From NCBI GenBank assembly GCA_902776365.1, contig CACYPU010000004.1, positions 1 to 64,000 of the forward strand: 64,000 nt of DNA. Reading direction: 5' to 3'. Shown here one piece after another: positions 24,078 through 31,942 of this stretch. Source of the DNA: an uncultured Bacteroidota bacterium. GTDB taxonomy: Bacteria; Bacteroidota; Bacteroidia; Bacteroidales; P3. Both the position numbers and the translations under genes were made by a program. The notes below the pieces were generated by a model. It did not search any database, was not told the origin of the DNA, and saw nothing but the letters and a program-made list of their open reading frames with translations. The stretch's first letter is position 1. Every line of letters starts with the position of its first letter.

Positions 24078-25115
24078 CTAATGGGTGTGCGCCGTGTAGC
24101 TGCGCCACTTCTCTATGCACTGCTGCATGTCGTCGGGCAACGGGCTTTCGAAGTGCATGTGAGCCCCCGTGGTGGGGTGCTCAAAGCCCAGCACGCGGGC
24201 ATGTAGCGCCTGACGCGGCAGGATGTCGAAGCAGTTGTTGACGAACTGCTTGTAGCGCGAGAAAGTGGTGCCCTTGAGGATGGCGTCGCCGCCATAGGTG
24301 ACGTCGCTGAAGAGAGGATGGCCTATATAGCGCATGTGGGCACGAATCTGGTGCGTGCGCCCCGTCTCGAGGACACACTCCACCAACGTGACATAGCCGA
24401 AACGTTCGAGGACACGCCAATGGGTGACGGCATGCTTGCCACGCTGCAGCTCCTCGGGAAGGCCCTCCTGGTTGGGATAGACACACATCATGCGTCGGTC
24501 CTGCGGCGAACGACCCAGATTGCCAGTGATGGTGCCGGCGTCCTCCTCGAAATCGCCCCACACGAGGGCTGTGTATTTCCTTTCAATGGTATGATAGAAG
24601 AACTGGCGCGCCAGCACGGCCTGCGCATCTTCGTTCTTGGCCACCAAGAGGAGCCCGGAGGTATCCTTGTCGATGCGGTGGACAAGTAAGGGTTTTGCTT
24701 CTCCTTGAACTCCCTGAAAATAGAACAGCAACCCGTTGACCAACGTCCCCGTCCAGTTGCCGACGCCGGGGTGGACCACCAGGCCGGCGGGCTTGTCAAC
24801 GACGAGGACATCATCGTCCTCATAGACGATATTCAGGGGAATCTCTTCGGGGACGAGTTCGAACTCATGGGGTGGCTCGGGGAGCAGGACACTGATGACG
24901 TCGAGGGGCTTGACGCGGTAGTTCGACTTGACAGGCTTGTCGTTCACCATGATACAGTCGGCCTTGGCAGCCGCCTGTATCTTGTTGCGCGAGATGCCCT
25001 GCAGGTGCATCTGCAGGTAGCGGTCGATGCGCAACATCTCCTGCCCACGGTCAACGGTGATGCGATGGTGCTCGTAAAGCTCCTGCTGTTGTTCCTCGAG
25101 ATCAATGTCTTCCAT
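24078..25115 (-). CDS. rluD: RluD-family 23S rRNA pseudouridine synthase
   Basis: A 345-residue enzyme with an N-terminal S4 RNA-binding domain (LRIDRYLQMHLQGISRNKIQ) and an RsuA/RluA catalytic domain. The catalytic Asp lies in HRIDKDTSGLLLVAK, and GRTHQIRAHMRYIGHPL is the second family motif. RluD modifies helix 69 of 23S rRNA. Its start overlaps the end of the T9SS cargo gene by 14 bp, in one run PASTA protein, cargo, RluD. Confidence 0.9.
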   Translation of the reverse strand: MEDIDLEEQQQELYEHHRITVDRGQEMLRIDRYLQMHLQGISRNKIQAAAKADCIMVNDKPVKSNYRVKPLDVISVLLPEPPHEFELVPEEIPLNIVYEDDDVLVVDKPAGLVVHPGVGNWTGTLVNGLLFYFQGVQGEAKPLLVHRIDKDTSGLLLVAKNEDAQAVLARQFFYHTIERKYTALVWGDFEEDAGTITGNLGRSPQDRRMMCVYPNQEGLPEELQRGKHAVTHWRVLERFGYVTLVECVLETGRTHQIRAHMRYIGHPLFSDVTYGGDAILKGTTFSRYKQFVNNCFDILPRQALHARVLGFEHPTTGAHMHFESPLPDDMQQCIEKWRSYTAHTH

Positions 25116-27051
25116 GAATAATCAGTTTTTCGGTGTGGGAGGTGCCGTCGGGGGTTATGGCGCGGAGGAGATAGAGGCCAGGTGAAAGGTGAAAGGTGAA
25201 AGGTGAAAATTGAAAATTATTGTTTGTGTAGACACGGCGGCCGGAGGCGTCGTAAAGTTCGATGCGGGAGCCGGCGGGAAGCCCTTCTATCGTCACATGG
25301 TCACTCGCAGGATTGGGGAAAAGGTGAAAGGTGAAAGGTGAAAGGTGAGAGGTATCGATGCCCACGGTGGCGGCAGCGCCGAAGCAGGGGCGCATCATGA
25401 GGGAGCCGCTGAGGATGCTCTGCTGCCACTCGGTAGAGGTAAGGTAGTAGATGCGGTCGGCGGTGTTGTAGCTGCGGTCGAAGCCGAGGTTAATGAAGTA
25501 GTTGTTGGTCTGCTCGAAGCCGACGAAAATCGAACCGTTGACGACAACAGCATTTTCCAGCACATAACGCTGGTAGCTGTTGAGGCTGTCGAACAGCGGT
25601 CGGCGGTTGCTGTGGTCGCGATAGAGCACGGCGCCGGGTTTCCCGTTCTCGGCCTGCCAGACGGTGATGAGGAACGGTACCTGCTCGTTCTCGCCGTCAA
25701 GGGTGCGGTTAAAGTAGAGGTCGAGGGCGGTAAGGGTGTCCTCCTCGTTGAGGTCGAAGCGGTAGGCGAGGTAGAGGTGGCTGGCCGTGGAGGTGAGGCC
25801 GTAGCCGTTCTCAGCGGTGCCGTCGTCGTAGGCATAGTAGTTGTCGAAGACCTGCTGGTAGCGCACCGTGTCGTTGCTCCCATAGTCGTCGCCTCCGACG
25901 CCCTCACGCACGGTGTGGACGATGGTGAAGGTGAGAGGTGAGCTGAAAGAAGGGAAAGCGAAAGAGACGGGGGGGTGGGCGTGGTCAGAGGCCTGCTGGT
26001 AGGTCTCGCCGGGGAGGAACGGCGGCGCGTTCTCATAGCCGCCGTCATAGCGATAGAGGGTGTCGCCTAGGGGGTCGAGCACGGCATAGGCATACTGCGT
26101 GGCGAGCTCGGAATTGAAAAGGTTGGTGATGGTCATGTCGAAGTTCGTGGCCATATCGGAAGCCCTGTACTGGCGAGCAGGCATGGCCCTGTAGGCGGCA
26201 AGGGCCGAGGGTGCCGGAGCGACAAAGGCCACATCGCGGAACACCGGCGGGGCGGCAACGCTGCGGTTGGTGTCGAGGAGGATATAGTCGAGATGCCAGA
26301 AGTCGCAATTACCGACGAGGCCGGGCTTGGCGGACGTGCTCAGGCTGCAGAAATTGCGGAAGCGGAACTGGAAGAGGCTGTCGAAATAGACAGAGTCGAC
26401 CACAGGGATGGCCACATACTGCCAGTGGAGCCCTGTGGCAGACACCAGCGAGTCGACCTCCACGCCGCCACGCGACCATACAACGACCCATATGCTGTCG
26501 GCAGGACGATAGAACTCCAGCAGCAGGGAGTCCTGCGGGTCGGGGGTGTCGCCGACACGTTCCCAAAGGTTGCCCTCCCCTCCCCCGGGAAGGTAATAGA
26601 AGCTGAAAACCAGCGAGTCGGAGGGAGCAAGACTGTCGAGGCGGATGGGAAGCGAGGCCAAGGTGTCGGCCGGGAAAATCGATGTGGAAGCGTGGGGATA
26701 GAGGTTGCCCTCAGCATCGAGGGCGTCGAGCGTCGCAACACCCACGGTGGGAGGAAGAAGACGGGCGCCATCGGAAAGGTGAAAGGTGAAAGGTGAAAAG
26801 TGAAAATTTTGGGCGGTGACAGCGGGAGAGGAGAAGTCGTCGAAGAATGGCAGGGAGAGGGATGTTGAGTGTTTAGTGGTTAGTGTTAAGTTGTTTTTGA
26901 AAGGCCTCGTCTGCAACGGCAGCAGCACCTCCTGCCCTTCCGAGGTGAAAGGGGAAAGGTGAAAGGTGAGAAACAGACAGACGCAAACGATTTTGCGCAA
27001 GCCACTGACCACCGACCCCTGACTACTGACCACTTTATTCCCTCCTACCAT
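25102..27051 (-). CDS. T9SS type-A cargo protein with in-frame repeat words
   Basis: A 649-residue secreted protein. The N-terminus begins with a repeat word (VVSSQGSVVSG) before the hydrophobic signal KIVCVCLFLTFHLSPF. The C-terminal sorting domain (about 570-649) shows LFPNPASDHVTIEGL, IELYDASGRRVYT and GLYLLRAITPDG, matching the Por secretion tail (TIGR04183 type). The middle is beta-rich with jelly-roll-like parts (NCDFWHLDYILLD; ENGYGLTSTASHLYLAYRF). SPFTFHL-type words occur in at least four places. The protein length contributed by such words is not conserved-looking. Its ATG overlaps the PASTA gene stop (ATGGTAG). Role at the surface unknown. Confidence 0.85.
   Translation of the reverse strand: MVGGNKVVSSQGSVVSGLRKIVCVCLFLTFHLSPFTSEGQEVLLPLQTRPFKNNLTLTTKHSTSLSLPFFDDFSSPAVTAQNFHFSPFTFHLSDGARLLPPTVGVATLDALDAEGNLYPHASTSIFPADTLASLPIRLDSLAPSDSLVFSFYYLPGGGEGNLWERVGDTPDPQDSLLLEFYRPADSIWVVVWSRGGVEVDSLVSATGLHWQYVAIPVVDSVYFDSLFQFRFRNFCSLSTSAKPGLVGNCDFWHLDYILLDTNRSVAAPPVFRDVAFVAPAPSALAAYRAMPARQYRASDMATNFDMTITNLFNSELATQYAYAVLDPLGDTLYRYDGGYENAPPFLPGETYQQASDHAHPPVSFAFPSFSSPLTFTIVHTVREGVGGDDYGSNDTVRYQQVFDNYYAYDDGTAENGYGLTSTASHLYLAYRFDLNEEDTLTALDLYFNRTLDGENEQVPFLITVWQAENGKPGAVLYRDHSNRRPLFDSLNSYQRYVLENAVVVNGSIFVGFEQTNNYFINLGFDRSYNTADRIYYLTSTEWQQSILSGSLMMRPCFGAAATVGIDTSHLSPFTFHLFPNPASDHVTIEGLPAGSRIELYDASGRRVYTNNNFQFSPFTFHLSPGLYLLRAITPDGTSHTEKLIIHGRH
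25178..25352. repeat. GGTGAAA word repeats inside the T9SS cargo gene
   Basis: Two clusters (about 25178-25218 and 25320-25352) of the 8-mer AAAGGTGA, the first running into AATTGAAAATT words. Further clusters in the same gene are at 25925-25945, 26775-26808 and 26944-26972. In frame they read SPFTFHL, flanking the sorting-domain strands and the signal peptide. Confidence 0.85.
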
Positions 27052-27935
27052 ATATCATCGTCATTGTTATCGTCAAAGGTCTCGGGGTCGGGCAACTCGG
27101 GGATAATCTTGCTGGAGTCGACCTTGAAGTCGGAAATCATCTTTGCCACGTCGGCATCGCTGGCATCGATGTACCACAGCTCGATGGCGGTGCCGAAGGG
27201 GTATTTGTTCACACCGGTATAGTCGGGTTCCTGACGATAGACCACAGCGGAAGCCTTATCCCTCACGCCATTGAAATGCTCCCTGCCGATATTCAGCGAG
27301 AGGGCATAGATGTCGCGACGGGCCTGCTCGGAATTCTTGCCGATGAGGAAAGGCACAGGAACGCCGCCGCTACCGTCACCATTACCGACGACGAGGTCGA
27401 TGACGGTGCCGGGAGCCACCTTCTGACCGGCATAGACAGAACGGCCGTTGGCGCGCTGCTCTTTGACATTGTTCTTGAAGGGGTCGTCGACGAAAGTGAG
27501 ATTACCCACCTTCAACCCACAGGCATAAATCTCGTTGACCGCCTGGCGCACCGAGAGGCCCGTCAACTCGGGCATGATGATATCGGCAGCGTTGGCAGCG
27601 GCAACAGAGACATACACCTTGCGGCCCTTCTTGACCATAGTGCCTCCCTTGGGGTCCTGCGTAAGGATAATGCCGGCGCTGACGCCGGGAGTGTAGATGG
27701 AGTCGAGGATGACAAACTCAAGGTCGAGGTCGTTGGCGGCCATAGCCTGCTCCACCGTCTTACCCTGCGTGCCTTCGCTGACGGCAAACTGCGGCATGGT
27801 GAACTCTTTCCCCTGACGGGCATATAGCTTAATAATCAGTGAGATTAGCAAAATAAGCACAATAGAGATAGCCAACATCCACAACAGATGCTTCACCCAC
27901 GGATGTTTTACGAAGAATGCTTTTATTTTTTCCAT
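27045..27935 (-). CDS. PASTA-domain membrane protein
   Basis: A 296-residue protein with one N-terminal membrane helix (HLLWMLAISIVLILLISLII) and a periplasmic part of three PASTA repeats (MPQFAVSEGTQGKTVEQAM; IIMPELTGLSVRQAVNEI; GVPVPFLIGKNSEQARRDI). PASTA domains bind peptidoglycan or muropeptides. No kinase or transpeptidase domain is attached. It ends in an acidic tail (DDNNDDDIW). Genes of this type stand next to RluD in many Bacteroidota, as here. Confidence 0.88.
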   Translation of the reverse strand: MEKIKAFFVKHPWVKHLLWMLAISIVLILLISLIIKLYARQGKEFTMPQFAVSEGTQGKTVEQAMAANDLDLEFVILDSIYTPGVSAGIILTQDPKGGTMVKKGRKVYVSVAAANAADIIMPELTGLSVRQAVNEIYACGLKVGNLTFVDDPFKNNVKEQRANGRSVYAGQKVAPGTVIDLVVGNGDGSGGVPVPFLIGKNSEQARRDIYALSLNIGREHFNGVRDKASAVVYRQEPDYTGVNKYPFGTAIELWYIDASDADVAKMISDFKVDSSKIIPELPDPETFDDNNDDDIW

Positions 27936-27965
27936 ATATAAAGTGATAACGTCGAAACCTGTTTT

Positions 27966-29294
27966 TTATTGCACGAGCTCGCCGAGGAGTGTCGCCTGGG
28001 TGCAGGCGTTGACCTTGACGCGGCGGTAAGAGCCCAACTCGGCATCGCCCCTGTCGAACACCAGCACCTTGTTCTGGCTGTTGCGGCCGAAGAGCTGCTG
28101 CTTGGAGCGGTGGCTCTCGCCCTCGACGAGGACCTCGTATTCGCGCCCCACCTCAAGCTGGTTGTTCTCCAGAGCTATCTCGCCCTGCAGGGCGATAATC
28201 TCGTTCAGGCGGCGCTTCTTGACCTCCTCGGGGATGTCGTCGGCCAGATGCTTCCAGGCATAGGTGCCCTCGCGGAGCGAATACATGAACATGTAGGCGT
28301 AGTCGTAGCGCACGCGGCGGAAGAGGTCGAGCGTGGCTTGGTGGTCCTCTTCTGTCTCGGTGCTGAAGCCGGCGATGACGTCGGTGGTGATGGAGCAGTC
28401 GGGCAGGTAGCGACGGATGGCGTCGACGCGGTCGAGGTACCACTCGACGGTGTACTTGCGGTTCATCAGTTTGAGCATGCGGTTGCTGCCACTCTGCACA
28501 GGCAGATGGATGCAGCGGCAGATGTTGGGATGTGCGGCCATCACCTCCAGCAGGCGGTCGCTGAGGTCCTTGGGATGCGACGTGGCAAAGCGCACCCGCA
28601 AGGCAGGGTCGATGCTCGCCACCCTCTCCATCAGCTCCGGAAAACCACAGCTATTGTCCTGCACTCCCCAAGAATAACTATTCACATTCTGTCCCAGCAA
28701 CGTCACCTCGCGGTAGCCCTGCTCGAAGAGGGTGCGGGCCTCGTGCACGATGGTCTCGGGGTCGCGCGAGCGCTCGCGGCCGCGCGTATAGGGCACCACA
28801 CAGTAGGCGCAGTAGTTCTGACAGCCACGCATGATGCTGATATAGGCGGAGATGCCGTTACCAGAAATGCGCACGGGCTCGATGTCGGCATAGGTCTCCG
28901 TCTCGCTCAGCTCCACCGCCGCAAGGCTGCCGTCGCCATTCGTCCTCACCCCTCTCATCAGCTCGGGAAGCTTCCTATAGGCATCCGGCCCGCAGACGAA
29001 GCTGACGTTGTCCTCTTCGGCCATGAGGCGGCTCTGAAGGCGCTCCGCCATACATCCAAGGACGCCCACGCGCAGCTGGTGGCGCCTGTTCTGCAGCGCC
29101 CGCAGCTCGCGCACGCGGTGGCGCACCCTCTGCTCAGCATTGTCGCGGATGGCGCAGGTGTTGATAAGGACGAAATCGGCCTCCTCGGCACCCTCGCAAA
29201 CAGCATATCCAGCCCTCGTCAGGATGGCCGCTATCACGTCGCTGTCGGCGAAATTCATCTGACAACCATAGGTTTCTATATATACTTTCTCCAT
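27966..29294 (-). CDS. miaB: tRNA-2-methylthio-N6-dimethylallyladenosine synthase MiaB
   Basis: A 442-residue radical-SAM methylthiotransferase that modifies A37 of UNN-reading tRNAs. The N-terminal UPF0004 domain begins VYIETYGCQMNFADSDV, and other cluster Cys lie in NTCAIRDNAE and GCMAERL. The radical SAM motif is CQNYCAYC followed by VVPYTRGRERSR. The C-terminal TRAM domain is at about 375-440 (YEVLVEGESHRSKQQLFGR). The length is normal. It diverges from the plug-protein gene; the 89-bp iteron element lies between them. Confidence 0.95.
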   Translation of the reverse strand: MEKVYIETYGCQMNFADSDVIAAILTRAGYAVCEGAEEADFVLINTCAIRDNAEQRVRHRVRELRALQNRRHQLRVGVLGCMAERLQSRLMAEEDNVSFVCGPDAYRKLPELMRGVRTNGDGSLAAVELSETETYADIEPVRISGNGISAYISIMRGCQNYCAYCVVPYTRGRERSRDPETIVHEARTLFEQGYREVTLLGQNVNSYSWGVQDNSCGFPELMERVASIDPALRVRFATSHPKDLSDRLLEVMAAHPNICRCIHLPVQSGSNRMLKLMNRKYTVEWYLDRVDAIRRYLPDCSITTDVIAGFSTETEEDHQATLDLFRRVRYDYAYMFMYSLREGTYAWKHLADDIPEEVKKRRLNEIIALQGEIALENNQLEVGREYEVLVEGESHRSKQQLFGRNSQNKVLVFDRGDAELGSYRRVKVNACTQATLLGELVQ

Positions 29295-29317
29295 CGGTCA
29301 GTCACAAAAATAAAATG

Positions 29318-29325
29318 CAAAAATA
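29318..29325 (-). promoter_or_regulatory. -7 element of miaB
   Basis: Minus strand TATTTTTG followed by CA, 24 bp upstream of ATG 29294. No TTTG is seen at the usual distance. Confidence 0.5.
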
Positions 29326-29372
29326 CGAAAAAATCCCCATACCGCCCGACCAAAACCAAAAAAAGTTCAACC

Positions 29373-29478
29373 AGTGCACTTGTCCGTTCGTTGTACGATA
29401 CTTGTACGATACTTGTACGATGATTTATCGTACAAGTATCGTACAAATAACGTACAAATAACGTACAACGGATTAATT
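29373..29478. repeat. 89-bp mirrored iteron element, copy 2
   Basis: The core at 29380-29468 has left units at 29380, 29391, 29402 and 29413 (TTGTACGATAC type), a GATTT centre (29422-29426) and right units at 29427, 29438, 29449 and 29460 (ATCGTACAAGT to AACGTACAAAT). The two inner units on each side form a perfect 20-bp stem (29402-29421 with 29427-29446). It has the same length, unit count, centre and flanks as copy 1. It lies between divergent miaB and the plug gene. Confidence 0.88.
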
Positions 29479-29523
29479 ACGTGTCTTTTGGGGCGATACT
29501 CCCCAAGGGTGAAAAATATTTCG

Positions 29524-29531
29524 TATCTTTG
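29524..29531 (+). promoter_or_regulatory. -7 element directly before the plug gene
   Basis: CGTATCTTTGCA with the -7 box at 29524-29531 and the ATG at 29536, so transcription should begin at about the start codon. A small hairpin (TTGGGG 29488-29493 with CCCCAA 29501-29506) lies just upstream. No TTTG is at the standard spacing. Confidence 0.6.
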
Positions 29532-29535
29532 CAGC

Positions 29536-30795
29536 ATGAAAAGGATGTTGATTTTTCTAATGGTCGGCTGTCAGTGGCTGATAGTCAGCGGGCAACGTGT
29601 GGAGACAGATTCGGCGTGGAGGGGGAACGTGAAGACGGTGACGCTGACGCGCGAGGGGGTGGAACTGGAGCGGCCGGTGCTGACGATGGGCCGGGGGGAG
29701 CGGATGCTGCTGCAGTTTGACCTGCTGGCCGACGAGGCACAGAACCTGCGCTACAGCATAGCCCACTGCGATGCCCATTGGCTGCGTGACGACCTGGAGC
29801 CCTACGAGTTCATGAACGGCTTCGAATACGGCGAGATTGAGAGCTACGAATTTTCCTTCACCACGCTGCGGCCCTACATACACTATCACCAAACCGTTCC
29901 GGCGAGATATGCGGAGTTCACGCATTCGGGCAACTACCTGCTGGCGGTGACCGACGAGGAGGGCGACACGCTGCTGACAAGGCGTTTCTGGGTGACGGAA
30001 GAGGCCGTCAAAGTGGAGGCCGAAGTGACGAAAGCCTACGACGGGATGGATCTCCTGAAGCGGCAGGAGGTAGATGTGAAAGTGGCCAGTAGTCAGTCGT
30101 CAGTCGTCAGTTGTCAGCTGCGGCCGGAATGGGAGCGCGTGCGGGTGGTGCAGAACGGCAGGGAGGACGACGCCCGGTGGCTGGAATTCAGCGGCTATGA
30201 CGGGATGGCGCTGTGCTACCGCTACCGCCCGAGCAATGTTTTCTGGGGCGGCAACACCTTCCGCTTTTTCGATTGCAGCAACCTCCACACGCCGATGTAC
30301 AACGTGCAGCAGGTGGAGGAATACGGCGGCGAACAGTTCGTCATCCTGCAACCCGAGGAGGACCGCTCGAAGAAGCATTTCCTCAGCGAGAAGACGCTCA
30401 ACGGGGGCATGAAGGTGAACATCCAGGAGCGTCAACGGCCGGCGATAGAGGCCGACTACGTGTGGGTGAACATCAGCCTGCCTATGGCCCAGCCTTGGCT
30501 GGACAAAAGCGTTTATGTGGTGGGGGATTTGACGGATTGGAAACTCGACTCGACGAGCCGCATGGATTACAACCCCAAATTCAAGGCCTACGTGAAGCGG
30601 CTGCTGCTGAAGCAGGGATACTATTCCTATCAGCTGTTAGTGGCTAGTGGGGCGTGGAAAGAGGAGAGTGCGACGGAGACACTGGAGGGTGACCACTGGG
30701 AGACGCCCAACACATACACTATCTTTATTTATCATCGCGAGCCGAGCGACCGGGCCGACCGTCTTCTGTCAGTTCGACAAATCCGTCAGCATTGA
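29536..30795 (+). CDS. Type IX secretion plug protein (DUF5103)
   Basis: A 419-residue periplasmic protein. Residues 1-20 are a signal peptide that contains a repeat word (GCQWLIVSGQR). Hallmarks of the family are NLRYSIAHCDAHWLRDDLE, YEFMNGFEYGEIESYEFSF, GNYLLAVTDEEGDTLLTRRF, RFFDCSNLHTPMYNVQQ and the end TYTIFIYHREPSDRADRLL. This family includes the plug that closes the periplasmic side of the SprA translocon. ATG 29536 starts exactly at the signal peptide. VASSQSSVVSCQL (coded around 30086-30120) is another in-frame word. The last 71 bp overlap tilS on the other strand. Confidence 0.9.
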   Translation: MKRMLIFLMVGCQWLIVSGQRVETDSAWRGNVKTVTLTREGVELERPVLTMGRGERMLLQFDLLADEAQNLRYSIAHCDAHWLRDDLEPYEFMNGFEYGEIESYEFSFTTLRPYIHYHQTVPARYAEFTHSGNYLLAVTDEEGDTLLTRRFWVTEEAVKVEAEVTKAYDGMDLLKRQEVDVKVASSQSSVVSCQLRPEWERVRVVQNGREDDARWLEFSGYDGMALCYRYRPSNVFWGGNTFRFFDCSNLHTPMYNVQQVEEYGGEQFVILQPEEDRSKKHFLSEKTLNGGMKVNIQERQRPAIEADYVWVNISLPMAQPWLDKSVYVVGDLTDWKLDSTSRMDYNPKFKAYVKRLLLKQGYYSYQLLVASGAWKEESATETLEGDHWETPNTYTIFIYHREPSDRADRLLSVRQIRQH

Positions 30796-31936
30796 CGGTG
30801 AGGAGGAGGTGCTGGCGCTCAATGCGCGAGAATCCTTGGTCTTTGAGGTAGTCGCTGAGGAGGCGGGTACCTTTTTTTGTTTTGATGCGGTCGCCGGGTT
30901 GGGGATGGCGTCCGGGGGCGGGCTCCACATTGGAGGCGATGAGGAGGCGGTCAGCGTGGAGTTCGGCGACATGGGTCGGGGAGTAGAAGAGTTTGCCATT
31001 TTCGGTGGCGGCGAGGATATCGGCGACGGTGGAGGCGTTGAAGCCGTAGGGGCGGAGAAGCTCGAAAAGTAGGGAGTACTGGGGAGTGCCGGGGAGTGCC
31101 GGGGAGTGCTGGGACAATAGCTGAGAAAGGTCGAGGCAGAGGATTTGGGGTGTTTGATTGCCTGATTGCTTGATTGCTTGAGTAGCGTAGGGGGTGATGA
31201 GTTGGGAGCGGAGTTTTTCGATGAATTCTTTATAGATGAGTTCGGTGTCGTAGAGGCGCTCGATGTTGGCGGCCATAGTGGTGTCGACGGAGGGGTAGAG
31301 TTCGCGGAGGAGCGGCATGAGGCGATGGCGTATCTGGTTGCGGCGGGCGTCAAGTTCGCTGTTGGTGCTGTCCTCGACATATTCCAGATGGTTTTCCTCA
31401 ATGTAAGCATCAATCTCGGCCCGGGAGAAAGGCAACAACGGCCGAACAACCTTTAATTCAAAGTTCTTGATTCTTAAATCCGAGACGGGTCTGATGCCGT
31501 GAAGTCCGGCGATGCCGGTGCCGCGGAAAAGGTTGAGGAAGAAGGTCTCGATGGAGTCGTCGCGGTGGTGGGCCGTGGCGACGATTTTTGAGGGAGTGAG
31601 AGGGAGGAGGGAGGCGAAGTATTCGTAGCGGAGGCGGCGTGCGGCTTCCTCGATGCTCTCGCCTGTGGCGGCGGCGACGGCGCGGGTGTCGAAGTGGGTC
31701 ACATGGCAGGGGACGCCGTAATGGTGAGCCCTCTGGCGGACGAAGGCCTCGTCGCGGTCACAGTCGCCAGGGCGAAGGTGGAAGTTGCAGTGGGCGATGG
31801 CGAAGGGGATGGAGGCCTGGTGGAAGAGGTGCGCCATGCAGACGGAGTCGCGGCCGCCGCTCACGGCGAGCAACACCTCTTCCCCAGGGGAGAAGAGGTG
31901 TTGCTGCGTGATATAGTCTTTAAAGCGAGTTAACAT
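30725..31936 (-). CDS. tilS: tRNA(Ile)-lysidine synthase TilS
   Basis: A 403-residue PP-loop ATPase that converts the C34 of tRNA-Ile(CAU) to lysidine. The PP-loop is LLAVSGGRDSVCMAHLF, and CNFHLRPGDCDRDE and TAHHRDDSIETFFLNLFRGTG are family motifs. The start is ATG 31936 (MLTRFKDYI). Three in-frame repeat words are visible: DLRIKNFELK, ATQAIKQSGNQTPQ and SPALPGTPQYS (coded at about 31451-31480, 31150-31186 and 31071-31113), all in linker regions. The stop lies inside the plug gene on the opposite strand. Its start is 7 bp from the stop of the giant cargo gene. Confidence 0.93.
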   Translation of the reverse strand: MLTRFKDYITQQHLFSPGEEVLLAVSGGRDSVCMAHLFHQASIPFAIAHCNFHLRPGDCDRDEAFVRQRAHHYGVPCHVTHFDTRAVAAATGESIEEAARRLRYEYFASLLPLTPSKIVATAHHRDDSIETFFLNLFRGTGIAGLHGIRPVSDLRIKNFELKVVRPLLPFSRAEIDAYIEENHLEYVEDSTNSELDARRNQIRHRLMPLLRELYPSVDTTMAANIERLYDTELIYKEFIEKLRSQLITPYATQAIKQSGNQTPQILCLDLSQLLSQHSPALPGTPQYSLLFELLRPYGFNASTVADILAATENGKLFYSPTHVAELHADRLLIASNVEPAPGRHPQPGDRIKTKKGTRLLSDYLKDQGFSRIERQHLLLTVNADGFVELTEDGRPGRSARDDK

Positions 31937-31942
31937 CAAGCG

